64,000 bases of DNA, taken from the NCBI RefSeq assembly GCF_030272615.1, contig NC_081405.1, forward strand, positions 608,394,677-608,458,676, in the 5' to 3' direction. Below the pieces are notes generated by a model. That model saw only the letters and a program-made list of their open reading frames with translations. It did not search any database and was not told the DNA's origin. The DNA is from Cryptomeria japonica. Taxonomy: Eukaryota; Streptophyta; Pinopsida; Cupressales; Cupressaceae. Both the position numbers and the translations under genes were made by a program. Below, in pieces: positions 1-11,736 of the stretch. Every line of letters begins with the position of its first letter. Positions within the stretch are counted from its first letter, which is position 1.

Positions 1-2473
1 GAACCCCCCTTCATTTAAACCCCCTTTTGTTCGAACCCCTTTTTTAACACTTCTCTGAAGCTTTCTACATTATTTTACATATTTTTGGCCTTCAAACCTC
101 TGGTTGAAGGCTCAAATGGAATGATCTTGACAACCCAAAATGTAGTATTGTAGTCCTCAAAGAAAGCTTTCCAATGAATATAATATTATTACATATTGAG
201 TTTATTATGAACTTTTTTTTTTAATTTTACCAAACATAGGTTTTTCACCAGACATGAACTTCTTTGTTCAACGCATTGGGAAAAATAGGAAACTAATTCA
301 AAAAAATTCAGAAAAATATCTAAGCCCCAGGTATTGATGTCTTCTTTCTAACAAAAAAAAAGTATTGAATTTGGATATATATAGAACAAGTTATGTGTTC
401 AAACTTAAACCTATGTCAAAATTATGACTAGTCGAATTTCAAAACAATAAAATGAAAAATATAGAACATATCACTATCAAACCAACTGCAAGCCCTGGAT
501 ATTGATGTTACAAACCAAAATTTGAAAGAATTGAGTTTTTATCATTTATAGAAAAAAATATGTGCATTTCGGGAGGCACATCACTATTAAAAAATGTAGT
601 TTGTTGTAAAAAACTACTTTTCGAGGGAGATGGAAAAGTTTTTAAAAAATCCTTCAAAAAAATTTGGAAAAAATATATATATAATCTAGAGACAAAATGC
701 TACAAATCACTAATTTACATCATCTTCAAATTCTTTATAGTTTAAAAGTTATAGTTGTCGGAAGTTGAAGATTATTTTAAAAGTGTTCATCTCAGTGTCA
801 AAAGTGGCAAAAAAGTGGAAACCATTATTGTGAGTTCACCCGAAGAGACTACTACAGTCTTGAGAGATTACGGTCTTTGATGTATTTTGCACCATTATCT
901 CTATCAAAACTTTGAGAATGATCTTTGTCGTAAAAAAAAATATCCTTAGATCTCCAGTGGTGTTCAATGATCTTCATGACTAACACAATATTTGTAGCAA
1001 AAAGAAACTATATCATGGCCCGTGCCTTTGAAATCTTTTATGAGACATTAGGATTGAAGGCTATGAGATGGATGCTTTTGACTTGCATCAATCTTAATGC
1101 CTTTGACCTAGTATAAAGAATGCTATGATTTCTCTTGTTTTTATTCTTGATTGACTTGGTCACTATCTTTAAATAATCAATATCCTTGAAGTTGCTATTA
1201 AATCTTGATTGTTCTCATATTTTCATCAATAAAAACCATATGACTAAACACCACATGCCTTGTTTGACATCACCCATACCACAATGGCTAGATGATTTAT
1301 CCTTACTTTTCTCATTGTCAAAAGAATTTAATGCACACTGTGACTGTCATAGATACATTCACTTTTCTCTTCTCTTATATGGTCTAAGACTGCTCTTGAA
1401 GGATAGATGTTTCTCATCACCAAAGGAAGATTAAATTTTGTCTTCCATGTTCATAAGGCTTTGCTCTCTTTTTTTTTTTATAGTGAATAACCCTGACACC
1501 ATTCTTTGACCTTCATAAACCTTATATTGTGATGAATATGCTTCCCTCTTCACCATTAAACTTGAAATGGTGATTGATTCCCTCCAAGGGATGTTGTATT
1601 TTACCTATTCTATAATTTGTAAATGATCTTTCTCAGAAAATATGACTACTACTTTGCTTTTTTGGATGAAGACCTAATCACTGTAAATAAAGAACCAGAT
1701 CTACATATACTATTCATGCTAATGTTATTATCATTTGTTATGTGGCTCTAAAGGGTCTCATAGAGCTCTAAAACCCTATAGATCACTATGATTGATCCGT
1801 AATAAGTTGTCATGTCATTGTTTACAAAAAATCCTTTATAACTCAATGTGGGCAATCATTTTGATTCTCACATAACTCAAAACCTTACCTTTCTAAGAAA
1901 TCATTGCTTGCTAACTTGTTATGAATAATACTTGAAAAGAAAAGAAAACATTGAAAGACATATATGAGATAATGGTTTTCACTTTCTTGTACTAGTAAGG
2001 GAATAGTTGAATGTGATCTAAACTTCTTTCTCTTTACTCCAAGTTTCTAGATTGCATGAATCATTTATTTTCCTTTAAACACGACCTCCTTTTGCATGTA
2101 TGTAAGAATCTGAATGTTTGTGTGGAGATGTATATTTTCATGACTTCCACTAGAGCTCTTTTCTATAACTCAACTCATAGAAAACCTAGCCTCCACATTT
2201 AGGCATGAGAGGAAAAGATAAGGTATATACAAAACTTAAAAGGAAAACCCAATCATGTAATGTGGAGATTACAACTTTGAATCTATAGTTCCCTCCATAT
2301 GGTGCATGAATAATCTTGGGAAAAAATTTAAGGACATTTAACAAGAGAAATAATTTGACAAAATTGTTTCAATCCATAAATTAAGAATATTTGGATATAT
2401 CATTTTCTTAATTCCATGATTTTTTCCTAGAAAACTCTTGCCAAGTTGAGTTTACCAAAAGTCAATTAGTGTT
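1..2473. other. Unannotated AT-rich DNA
   Basis: I see no supportable gene here. Short open frames, such as those near 560-745 and 1186-1434, have low-complexity composition and no recognisable motif. The stretch is the left flank of the chromovirus insertion at 2474 and would have been contiguous with 10435 onward before that insertion. It could be the remains of an older element that I cannot identify. Confidence 0.6.
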
Positions 2474-4116
2474 TGGTGCAGGAGCACCTAGGACTTAGGC
2501 AATTTAACTTTCACAATTTTGGCTTGTACTGATCCTAGCGAAGTCAGTGGTTAATAAGGACTCCAGGAGGGTCCAAGAGTGAGTATATTGTGTCAATGTA
2601 GGCCTAGGTTGATTTCATTTTACTTAGGTTTTCTTTTTTGTGTAAATAGTAAGTTAGAGTAGGTATTCGGCCTTTTGTTGGTCAAAAGTGTCAAAAGTTG
2701 GTAAAATAATTAGAGAGGGTTAAATAGGTCTTAGACATGTTATAAAATTCATTTATGATGACTTGGAATAGGTCTTATAAGTTGGAGAGACCAAAAAGTG
2801 CAAAAGTGCAAAGTTGCCAAAAGTTGTCATGACAATTTTTGAAAGTTGTCATGACAACTTTTATTCTGAAATTGGTTAGCGGTGGAGTTATGGATTTCCC
2901 AATGCCATGGAAGGACTCCAAATGTGGGAAAGCTATATAAACCCTCTCTTGCATGTTTACCAAGGTTGGTGAAGTGTGTTTTGTAAGTCTAACAACTGAA
3001 ACTACTCATTTTTAGTCTTGTGGACAACATTTTGGCTTGTTTTACTAAATTTTGCAATAGAAAATGGATTAAATCCATTGATCAAGCAATGGATTGAGTT
3101 ACCCTTGTGATTTTTTTTACTTTTGGCTCATTTTAGAGCTTTGTAGATACTGTAGATAGGTGAAATCATCTTCAAGTTTGTAAACAACCAGTTTTGGCTT
3201 GTAATTAGCAATTTTCTTGTCAATATGGTTGCCCCATGAGCTCCACACGTGTTTCCATCATGGCTTATTAGAACATGATGAGAAACCCTATGTATACTAT
3301 ACATATATAGGTTCAAGTGCTGGATAAGTGATTAAACATGACTGGCCCCTTATCCTAGGCGAGTCCAGGACCAACCCGACTAGAGAAAATAAGGTGAAAA
3401 AGTGGTGTAAAGTGCAGAGGTGAGTGCAAGATTACTCTTTCAGAGTATGGAGAGGTTCATGGAGCTGGGTAAGACTTGTACATGCAGGGAGAGGATTTGA
3501 AAAATCCATTAAATACAAAAACCCCAATTTGTCCATTCACTATCAGTTAAAGGCCTTATAAACCCTCGAAACCCTCATTTTGGGGTTGACACATTATACG
3601 GTCAGACCAGAGCCTAAAACAACAAAAATACTTTAGGTATGGATGAATTATTGAAGAAAAAATAAAAATTTTTAGGGGTCCTTTGAATTTTTTTCCCTCA
3701 AGCCCTAGAAAACCAGTTTTGGAGGCCTAATTAGGGCTAATTCCTTGTAGCCCTTTTCTAGGCAAGAATTTGAAATCGGTAAGAAACCTCTAGGTTGAAA
3801 GCCACCAATGGATCCCAAATGCACTAAAAACATGTTAGAAGACCTCTCTACACCTCTGCATCCCCTCACAATAGTTGGAGGTCATTTTGACAAATTAAAG
3901 CCAAGAGGCTAGAATTGAGCACCTAAGAAGCACAATGAATTGATAGGGTCCCTAACAAAAACACCTAAAGTAAACACCTTAGTAAGGTCAAGAATCAAGC
4001 TCTAGAAGAGATTGAGAAATACTTGGAGGTCTAGAGTACAACTAGGCCTCGTGAGTTGGTGGAATTGAGCAACACCAACTAGGTTGAGTGTTGAGAAGGC
4101 TAAGTAAACCCCATCA
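2474..4116 (+). repeat. 5' LTR of the chromovirus
   Basis: Direct repeat of 8814-10434. It starts TGGTGCAGGAGC, ends CCCCATCA, and is followed two bases later by the primer binding site. It is 1643 bp against 1621 bp for the other copy. A promoter is expected inside but I could not place a TATA box with confidence. Short open frames inside it (2775-2963 and 3128-3316, minus) have related counterparts in the other LTR and are not genes. Confidence 0.93.
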
Positions 4117-4118
4117 AA

Positions 4119-4131
4119 TTGGTATCAGAGC
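4119..4131 (+). other. Primer binding site (initiator tRNA-Met type)
   Basis: TTGGTATCAGAGC lies two bases after the 5' LTR. TGGTATCAGAGC is the usual plant retrotransposon primer site complementary to the 3' end of initiator methionine tRNA. Here minus-strand DNA synthesis would begin. Confidence 0.9.
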
Positions 4132-4157
4132 TTATAAGATTTGGGCTAGAAGAGTTG

Positions 4158-5396
4158 ATGTCCTCAGTGGAATTTGTAGGAGACAACAACATGGTGACCA
4201 ATGCAGAGTTGGCTAGGAAAGTGGATGATCAGGAGGAGGAAAATAAACTCTTGAAAGAGAAATTTATCGAATTGGAGAGCAAGCTTGGTGCAATAGAATC
4301 CAAGGCTAATGAAGTGTTGGTAAAGGTGGAAGGAGTAGAAGGGAAGGGTAAAGAAGTGTCAGATATAGACAAGATACCTGAACTTGATCCTATCCTAGAG
4401 CAAAAACCTTTCTTGAAGGCATTGAAGGCCTTGAGTGGCAAATGACTAGAAGGATTTCCATTGTTCACTGGTAATATGGAGGGAGAAGTGGTCCTAGAAT
4501 GGATAGAAGGTATGGAGAACCACTTTTAATATGAAGGAATAATTGAAGCCTAGAGAGTCAAGGTAGCCAAGTCAAGGATGAGAGGAGCTACCCTCAGATG
4601 GTGGCAATTTGTACAAGATGAGAGGAAGAAAATGGGAAAAGCACCTATCTCTTCTTGGAAAGGGATGATATTCAAAATCAAAGAAGTCTATCTCCCTGAT
4701 GACTATGAAGTGAAAATTCATAGGAAGAGGCAAAACTTAAGACAAAAGGATCTTGATGTCAGTAGCTATATGGGGGAGTTTCACAAACTTATCCTTAGAT
4801 CCCATGCAGTGGAAGAAGAGAGTCTCAAGGTTTCTAGGTACCTAAATGGTCTACGATGGAACATCCAAGAAGAAATTAGTCTAATGAGCCCAAAAATAGT
4901 CCATCAAACCTTTCAACTTGCCCTTAAGGTGGAGGAAAAACTAAAAAGAAGACATGACTCAAGCAACAATAGGGCCAAAGGTAGAGGAAAAGACAATAAA
5001 GGCCATAGAGGAGGCTTTGGTGGAAGAAGTTCTGAACAAAGGACACAAGGAGACTCTAAAATCACTAAGAAGCAAGATAGTGGCAGCAGTAGAGGAGGAT
5101 TCAATAGAGGAAGGGGATCAAATAGTGGTTCTAGAGGAAGATCTAGTGGACAAGGTAGAGGTTCCTCATACTTTGCAACAATGAAGTGTTACCATTGTAA
5201 CAAACTTGGTCATCCAGCATATAGGTGTCCAGAGAAGGGATCATCATTACATGGTGGTGAAAGAAGAGTGAGTTATCTCCAAGAAGAGTCTTCAAGAAGT
5301 AGGACTTCAAATGTTGCCTTAGAGTCAAAAATGGGTGACAACTTGATGATAAGGAGAACTTTGATCAAAGAACTAGTCAAAGAAGAGGCTAGCTAA
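4158..5396 (+). pseudogene. gag: Chromovirus gag (broken)
   Basis: Capsid and nucleocapsid precursor. The first ATG in frame after the primer site is at 4158. The first segment, to about 4445, is an acidic coiled-coil leader. A capsid segment follows at 4578-4950 with the retrotransposon gag pattern (LRWWQ near its start and a conserved YLNGLRW). A Gly/Arg/Ser-rich stretch comes next, then one zinc knuckle of CX2CX4HX4C form at about 5188-5235. Stops interrupt the frame between 4441 and 4560, including a TAA after 'HF' and a TAG after 'EA'. The frame ends at a TAA at 5394. The protease continues downstream in another frame or after a stop, as in a decayed gag-pol. Confidence 0.88.
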
Positions 5397-5429
5397 AGAA
5401 GGTCCTTATTTAGGATCAAATGCAAGATT

Positions 5430-5831
5430 ATGGACAAAGTGTGCAAAGTGGTCATTGATTCAGGGTCTATAGACAACATTATGTCAGAAGAGGTAGTGAG
5501 AAAGCTCAAATTGCAAAGGATACCTCACAACAATCCTTATAGAGTCACTTGGTTGAACAAAGGTCAACATGTTCTTGTTAATGAGCAAGCATGGGTGGAT
5601 TTTACCATTGGAAGGTATAAGGACAAGGTGTTATGTGATGTCTTACCCATGGATGCATGCCATCTTCTTTTAGGAAGACCATGGAAATTTGATAGACAAG
5701 CTATCCTTGGTGGAGCAAATAATGCATACTCATTCAAGAAAGATGGAGTCACATTCAAGATTCAGTCTATCCTTGAGGAAGGTGAAAAAAGGGCAGCAGG
5801 TCCTAATGTTCTTTGGGTGAGTGAAAAATAG
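5430..5831 (+). pseudogene. Chromovirus aspartic protease
   Basis: Retropepsin-type protease that would cut the polyprotein. The active-site motif is VIDSGS at about residue 8, and a second conserved motif LLLGRPW lies near residue 83, followed by a typical gypsy linker. The segment is open for 133 codons and then meets a TAG at 5829, where the protease-RT linker should continue. About 140 bases between it and the next open frame are linker sequence with stops. Confidence 0.88.
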
Positions 5832-5967
5832 TTCTTAAAGACACTTGAGGAAGGTGAAGGTATAGGGTTTGCACTTGTGATGAAGCCCAAAGAAGAAGAC
5901 AAGAAAGAGCGGTAAGATTTGTCATTAGAGGTGCAAGATTTGTTGAAGAAATTCAAAGCCATAGTAA

Positions 5968-6845
5968 GTGAAGGAAAAGCCAGCCACCTTACCTCCTAAA
6001 AGAACCATAAGCCATAAAATAGACTTCATTCCTGGAGCATCCTCTCCTAATAAGGCATCCTATAAAATGACTCCACAACAAAACATTGAAATTGCCAAGC
6101 AAATCCAAGAGCTCTTAGACCAAGGCCTAATTAGGAAAAGTATTAGCCCTTGTGTTGTCCCTACCATGTTGGCACCAAAAAAAGGTGGTACTTGGAGATT
6201 CTGTACTGATTCTAGAGACATAAATAGGATCACCATCAGATATAGGTTCCCTATTCCTAGAATAGAAGACCTAATGGATTCTTTAGGGGAACCCAAGTAC
6301 TTTACCAAGATTGACCTTAAGAGTGGCTATCATCAAATTAGGATTAAGGAGGGTGATGAATGGAAAACTACATTCAAGATTACTGAGGGTCTTCATGAGT
6401 GTCTTGTAATGCCATTTGGCTTATCCAATGCTCCAAGCACCTTCATGAGACTCATGAATGAGGTGATTAAGGACTTCATAGGTAAATTTGTGGTAGTTTA
6501 TCTTGATGATATTCTCATTTTCAGTAAAGATAGGGCAGATCACATTAATCATTTGCAAGATGTACTACAAAGATTGTACGATGAAAAGCTAACCATGAAT
6601 TTGGATAAGTGTGAGTTTGTCAAGCAGGAGTTGGTTTACCTTTGGTTTGTGTTGTCTCAAGGAACCTTAAGATGGATCCAAGAAAGGTTGAAGCCATTGT
6701 AAATTGGCCTACTCCTAACACAACAACAGAGGTGAGAAGCTTCCATCGACTAGCTCAGTACTACAGGAAGTTCATTAGGCAGTTCAGTGCTATATGTGCA
6801 CCCATGTTAGACACCATTAGAGGTGGAGTAAAGGAAAATTTTTAG
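5968..6845 (+). pseudogene. Chromovirus reverse transcriptase
   Basis: RNA-dependent DNA polymerase domain. In order: a family-typical entry (LPPKRTISHKIDFIPG), the primer-grip region, FTKIDLKSGYHQIR near 6300-6345, MPFGLSNAPSTF near 6411, and the catalytic box YLDDILIFS near 6498. The frame breaks at about 6668: the conserved run after 'SQGTL' continues in the next frame (KMDPRKVEAIVNWPTP), consistent with loss of one A. The thumb and connection then read to a TAG at 6843. The catalytic aspartates are intact, so decay is by frameshift and stops rather than active-site change. Confidence 0.92.
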
Positions 6846-7300
6846 TGGGGTAAAGTAGAAAACAAAGGTTTTGAAACCTCAAAGGAGAAGATAGCAACCC
6901 AACCGGTACTAGTGTTGCCTAGTTTTGAGAAACTTTTCATTATAGAATGTGATGCAAGCAATGTTGCAGTAGGTGCTGTCCTAAGACAAGAAGAAAGACC
7001 AATAGATTTCCATAGTGAGAAGCTAAGTGATGCCAAGAAGAAATAATCTTCATATGATCTTGAGTTGTATGCTTTAGTGTAGGCATTGAGGAAGTGGAGA
7101 CACTATCTCCTTCCTAAAGTATTTGTGGTTTATACGGACAACCAAGCATTGTGTTTCCTAAACTCACAAGATAAACTAAGTCATAAACACATGAAATGGG
7201 TGGAGAATATGCAGGCCTATACATTCACCATTAAGCACAAGAGAGGGCAGTTAAACTGGGTAGCTGATGCATTGAGTAGAAGACTTTTAATAGTCCAAGA
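6846..7300 (+). pseudogene. Chromovirus RNase H
   Basis: The RNase H domain follows RT. It shows an [13 protein letters not shown] motif near 6945 carrying the first catalytic Asp, a YTDNQAL motif near 7132, and a terminal VADALSRR near 7260. Two stops, TAA at about 7044 and TAG at about 7079, sit where family members have Gln codons, so both look like C-to-T changes. It would remove the RNA strand during reverse transcription. Confidence 0.88.
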
Positions 7301-8547
7301 AATCCAATTGAGAAGCATAGGTGTGGAAAATTTTAGAGACTTGTACCCAGATGATGAAGACTTCTCAAGTTCCTACAAGGTGTGTAAGGAGTACCAAAAT
7401 CACTTCCATAGTGAGTATTCTGATTTCACTTTGCAAGATGGACTATTGTTCAAATGTGAGCAGCTTTGTGTGCCTAGAGGCTCAATGAGAGAAAACCTTA
7501 TTCAAGAGAAGAATAATGGCAGCCTTAGTGGACATTTTGGAGTCAATAAGACTCAAGAGTTGGTTCAAAGATACTATTATTAGCCAAAGATGAATCAAGA
7601 TGTGAAGAAATATGTGGAGACTTGCATAGTTTGCCAAAAAGCCAAGGGTACTTCAACAAATGTCAGTTTATACCAACCTCTTCCCATACCAAATAGACCT
7701 TGGGAATGAATTAGCATGGACTTTGTAGTAGGCTTGCCAAGGAAAAAATAGGGTTGACAACATTTATGTGATTGTGGATAGATTTAGCAAAATGGCTCAC
7801 TTTGTGCCTTGTAAGACTACTCATGATGCATGCCAAATTTCTCAATTGTTCTTCAAAGAGGTAGTGAGGATACATGGTTTACCCATGAGTATTGTTTCAA
7901 GTAGGGGCTCAAAGTTTATGAGTCATTTTTGGAAGACACTATGGCAGAAGCTTAGCACCAACCTCTCTTTTGGGTCAGCATACCATCCTTAAATAGATGG
8001 GCAGACTGAAGTGGTGAATAGGAGCTTGGGAAACTTGTTAATGTGCCTTACTAAGGAATATGGACAAGCATGGGATCAAGTACTCTCACAAGGTGAATAT
8101 GCATAGAATGGCACCATAAATAGGACTACCAGCAAGAGCCATTTTGAAGTAGTCTATGGGGTGCACACAAGAGGAATTTTAGAGTTGAGAGACTTAGGAA
8201 GTGCAGCAGCAAGAAGTGGATATGCAGAGGACTTTGATCAATCAATGAAGGAAGTCCATGATTTAGTTAGACAAGCATTGATGGAGAACACAAACAAGCG
8301 CAAGCAAAAAGTTGATGAAAAAAGGAAGAACCTAAAATTTCAAGTAGGAGATCTTGTCATGGTACACTTGAATAAAGCAAGGCTACAAAAATTAGTGCCA
8401 AACAAGTTACAAATGAGGAGGATAGGTCCATGTGCCATTCTAGCCAAGTATGGAGAAAATGACTACAAGGTGGATCTACCTAGTGACATAGGTTTGTCAC
8501 CGGTTTTCAATATAGCAGACTTAGTTGCATATAAGGGACTAGTTTAA
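7301..8547 (+). pseudogene. Chromovirus integrase, catalytic Asp lost
   Basis: Integrase with an N-terminal HHCC zinc segment (SGHFGVNKT, then CIVCQKAK near 7626), the catalytic core, and a C-terminal GP(C)AI.. segment near 8425. The first catalytic Asp is present (SMDFVVGLP near 7714). The second sits in a motif reading IVSSRGSKF near 7891 where the family has IVSDRGSKF, so it is gone. The catalytic Glu is present (DGQTEVVNR near 8001). Stops at 7582 (TAG for expected Trp), about 7708 (TGA for Trp), 7990 (TAA for Gln) and 8104 (TAG for Gln) interrupt it. Confidence 0.9.
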
Positions 8548-8793
8548 GGTTTAGATTGTAGTCACTTAGAGGTTTTAGTTGATGTGAACATCCTTCAATT
8601 ACCATCCAAACCAAATCCAAAGGCTGAGAAGGTGTTGAGTTCAAGGATCTCTAAGAAGACAAGACATCAAATCTATTAGGAGCACCTCATCAAATGGTAG
8701 GGTATGGATGATACTAAAGCTACATGGGTGATGGAGATAGAGTTTCAGAAGCATTTAATTGATCATAACTTGATTCCCAAAGAGGTGACATAA
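8548..8793 (+). pseudogene. C-terminal chromodomain of the chromovirus integrase
   Basis: After one stop at 8545 the frame continues through a linker into a chromodomain-like segment: TRHQIY, then EHLIKW near 8681, then ATWV near 8723, and a closing aliphatic helix ending at the TAA at 8791. The order aromatic, LIKW, ATWE/V matches the chromodomains that steer chromovirus integration to heterochromatin. Two internal TAG codons (about 8677 and 8697) replace probable CAG. This domain is the main reason for calling the element a chromovirus. Confidence 0.8.
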
Positions 8794-8800
8794 TCTTCTT

Positions 8801-8813
8801 TTGTTTGGGAGAA
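8801..8813 (+). other. Polypurine tract before the 3' LTR
   Basis: TTGTTTGGGAGAA ends one base before the right LTR (TGGTGCAGG at 8814). Its position and purine content suit the primer for plus-strand synthesis. Confidence 0.7.
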
Positions 8814-10434
8814 TGGTGCAGGAGCACCTAGGACTTAGGAAATTTAACTTTCACAATTTTGGCTTGTACTGACCCTAGCCAAGTAAGTGGTGAATAAGGA
8901 CTGCAAGGGGATCCAACAGTAACTATGTTGTGTCAATGTAGGCCTACGTTGAGTTAATTTTACTTAGGTTTGCATTTTTGTTTAAATAGTAAGTTTGAGT
9001 AGGTATTTGGCCTTTTGTTGGTCAAAAGTGTCAAAAGTTGGTAAAATCATTAGAGAAGGTTAAATAGGTATTAGACATGTTAGAAAAGTCATTTATGATT
9101 ATTAATAATAGGTCTTATAATTTGGAGAGACTAAAAAGTGCAAAAGTGCAAAGTTGCAAAAAGTTGTCATGACAACTTTTGTCCTGAAATTGGTTAGCGG
9201 TGGAGTTAGGGATTTCCCAATGCCATGGAAGGAATCCAAATGTGGGAAAGCTATATAAACCCTCTCCTTCAAGTTTACCAAGGTTTATGAAGTGTGTTTT
9301 GTAAGTCTAACAACTGAAACTACTCATTTTCAGTCTTGTGGAACACATTTTGGCTTGTTTTACTAACTTTTGCAATAGAATATGGATTGAATCCATTGAT
9401 ACAGAAATGGATTGAGTTACTCTTGTGTGTTTTTGTATTTTTGGCTCATTTTAGAGCTTTGTAGATACTGCACATAGGTGTTTTCTTCTTCAAGTTTGTA
9501 AACAACGAGTTTTTGCCTGTAATTAGCAATTTTCTCGTAAATATGGTTGCCCCATGAGCTCCACACGTGCTGCCATCACAGCTTGTTGGAACATGATGGG
9601 AAACCCTCTGTATAGTGTACATATGTATGTTCAAGTGATGGAGAATCATTTAAACATGACTGCCCCCTTATTCTAGGTGAGTCCAGGAGCAACCTAGCTA
9701 GAGAAAATAAGGTGAAAAAGTGGTGTAAAGTGCAGGGGTGAGTGCAAGATCACTATTTCAGAGTTTGGAGGGGTTCATGGAGCTGGGTCAGAATTTTACA
9801 TGTAGGGAGAAGCTTTGACAAATCCATTTAATACCAAAACCCCAATTTGTCCATTCATTGTCGGTTAAAGGCCTTATAAACCCTCAAAACCCTCATTTTG
9901 GGGTTCACACATTGTACAGTCAGACCAGAGCCTAAAACCATAGAAAACCTTTAGGGATTGATTAATTATTGAATAAAAACCAAAATTTTTTGGGGGTCCT
10001 TTGAATCATTTTCCCTCAAGCCCTAGAAAACCGGTTTTGGAGGCCTAATTAGGGCTAATTCCTTGTAGCCCTTTTCTAGGCAAGAATTTGAAATCGGTAA
10101 GAAACCTCAAGGTTGAAAGCCACCAATGGACCCCAAATGCACTAAAAAAATGTTAGAATACCTCTCTACACCTTTGTATCCCCTCACAACAGTTGGAGGT
10201 CATTTTGACAAATTGAAGCCAAGAGGCCAAAATTGAGCACCTAAGAAGGACAATGAATTGATAGGGTCCCTAACCAAAACACTTGAAGTAAAAACCTTAG
10301 TAAGGTCAAGATACAATCCCTAGAAAATATTGAGAAAGACTTGGAGGTCTAGAGTGCAACTAGGCCTGGTGAGTTGGTGGAATTGAGCAACACCAACTAG
10401 GTGGAGTGTTGAGTAGGCTAGGTAAACCCCATCA
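8814..10434 (+). repeat. 3' LTR of the chromovirus
   Basis: Direct repeat of 2474-4116 with the same ends. It is followed by GCGTT, the likely original target-site sequence, of which the left copy GTGTT is a C-to-T derivative. Confidence 0.93.
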
Positions 10435-10620
10435 GCGTTTGAGGCTTCTTGATTTAAATATTTTAGAAATTAAATTAAGACATTGCTTGGATAAATCATT
10501 TTGGCACATAATAAAAAGGTTTTTAATTGATTTTTTCTCTTTTTCACCCTAATTTTACACTCTTAAGACTCTTACTCCCAAACTAAGGATGTGAAGGCTA
10601 CTTTTTGACAATGGAGGGTA
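10435..10620. other. Flank between chromovirus and copia remnant
   Basis: Roughly 185 bases of AT-rich DNA with no coding match. On the minus strand it should hold the rest of the copia RNase H and the 3' LTR, but neither is visible. The copia element was therefore truncated before the chromovirus landed here. Confidence 0.5.
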
Positions 10621-10623
10621 AAA

Positions 10624-11730
10624 TTAGTTAACATTAGCCACAAGACAAGATGCATGCATCATATTTAGTTTAGTAGCAGTCATATAAAATAAACCTCCAT
10701 TCATTGATCTATATATGCTTCGATCAGTCTTCGGTGATTCAACATCTTTTCTCATCTTACAACCAGTAGCCATAGGAGTACATATAGGTTTATCATTTTC
10801 CATTCCAAACTTATTCAATATTTATTTAACATACTTATATTGTGAAAGAAATATATCATCATCTTTCTGATTAACTTTTAAACCAAGAAATAAATTCATC
10901 TCCCTAATCATAGACATTTCAAACTCTTCTTGCATCTCATCAAAAAACTTCTTGCAAATACCATTATTTCCTTTAAAGGTTATATTATTGACATAAACAA
11001 CTACAATCCAAATGTCATTTTCTACAACCTTAAAATAAATATTAATATGAGTAGTACCTTTTTGCAATCCTTACTTCAACAAATACTTTTCAAGACTTGC
11101 ATACCAAGCTCTTGGAGATTGCTTATGTCCATATAATGATTTCTTTAGTTTATAGACCATATCCAAAGTATTTGATAGATTCAATCCTTCTATTTATTCA
11201 ATCTATACTTTCTCTTTTATTTCTTCATTCAGAAATATAGAATTCACATCCATCTAATAGACCTTGAAATTCTTGTGTGTTACAAAAGCAAAAAAATATT
11301 GATAGCTTCCATTCTTGCTATAGGAGCATAAATATCCTCAAAATCTATGTGTTCTACCTCTGAATATCCTTTACATACAAGTCTTGTTTTTTTTTCTCAC
11401 TATGTGACCATCCTCATCTAGTTTGTTCTAAATTACCCATTTAGTTCCTATCACATTCTTGTCAGTGGGTCTTGGGACAAGTTCCCAAGTTTTATTCTTC
11501 TCAATCTATTCCAATTATTCTTGCATAGCTTTCATCCAGTGCTAATCATTGCAAGCATTCTTCAGCGTTTTCAGTTTTGTTTCTGAAATTAAGTGTAAAT
11601 TTACTTGTTCTTCAACAACTTTACTTCTGGTGATAACACCTCTATTCTTGTCTCTGATAATTTGTTTCTCTGAGTGATTCTTTTGCACATATCTTGGAAT
11701 CTTAGGAGATATTTCCAGAGCACATTTCTT
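10624..11730 (-). pseudogene. Copia element 1 RT and start of RNase H (broken)
   Basis: Minus-strand segments encode the copia RT. The catalytic box reads VVYVNNITF near 11000, where the family has VYVDDIIF, so both catalytic Asp residues are Asn. MSMIREMNLFLGLKV and the following Q-K-D-D motif are recognisable at 10850-10920. The next segment (10624-10818) is the RT-RNase H link, with the CTPMA motif and a degraded 'LTATRPDIMHAV'-type box. Upstream at 11100-11700 the fingers region is visible only in fragments. It terminates without the RNase H active site. Confidence 0.85.
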
Positions 11731-11736
11731 ATCATC

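Larger units (their letters stand above)
2474..10434 (+). mobile_element. Ty3/gypsy chromovirus, both LTRs present, decayed
   Basis: An LTR retrotransposon of about 8 kb. It has long direct repeats at both ends (2474-4116 and 8814-10434), an initiator-Met-type primer binding site just inside the left LTR, a purine tract before the right LTR, and the order gag, protease, RT, RNase H, integrase, chromodomain. Both LTRs start TGGTGCAGG and end CCCCATCA. The five bases outside are GTGTT on the left and GCGTT on the right. These are a target duplication with one difference, of CpG to TpG type. All coding parts carry stops and at least one frameshift, so the copy cannot make protein. A 93-base stretch near the LTR starts differs at 12 positions, so the insertion is old. 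The chromodomain and the RT style place it among plant chromoviruses. The RT reads most like the Reina/Galadriel side, but that clade call is tentative, and 1.6 kb LTRs are long for Reina. Confidence 0.93.
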
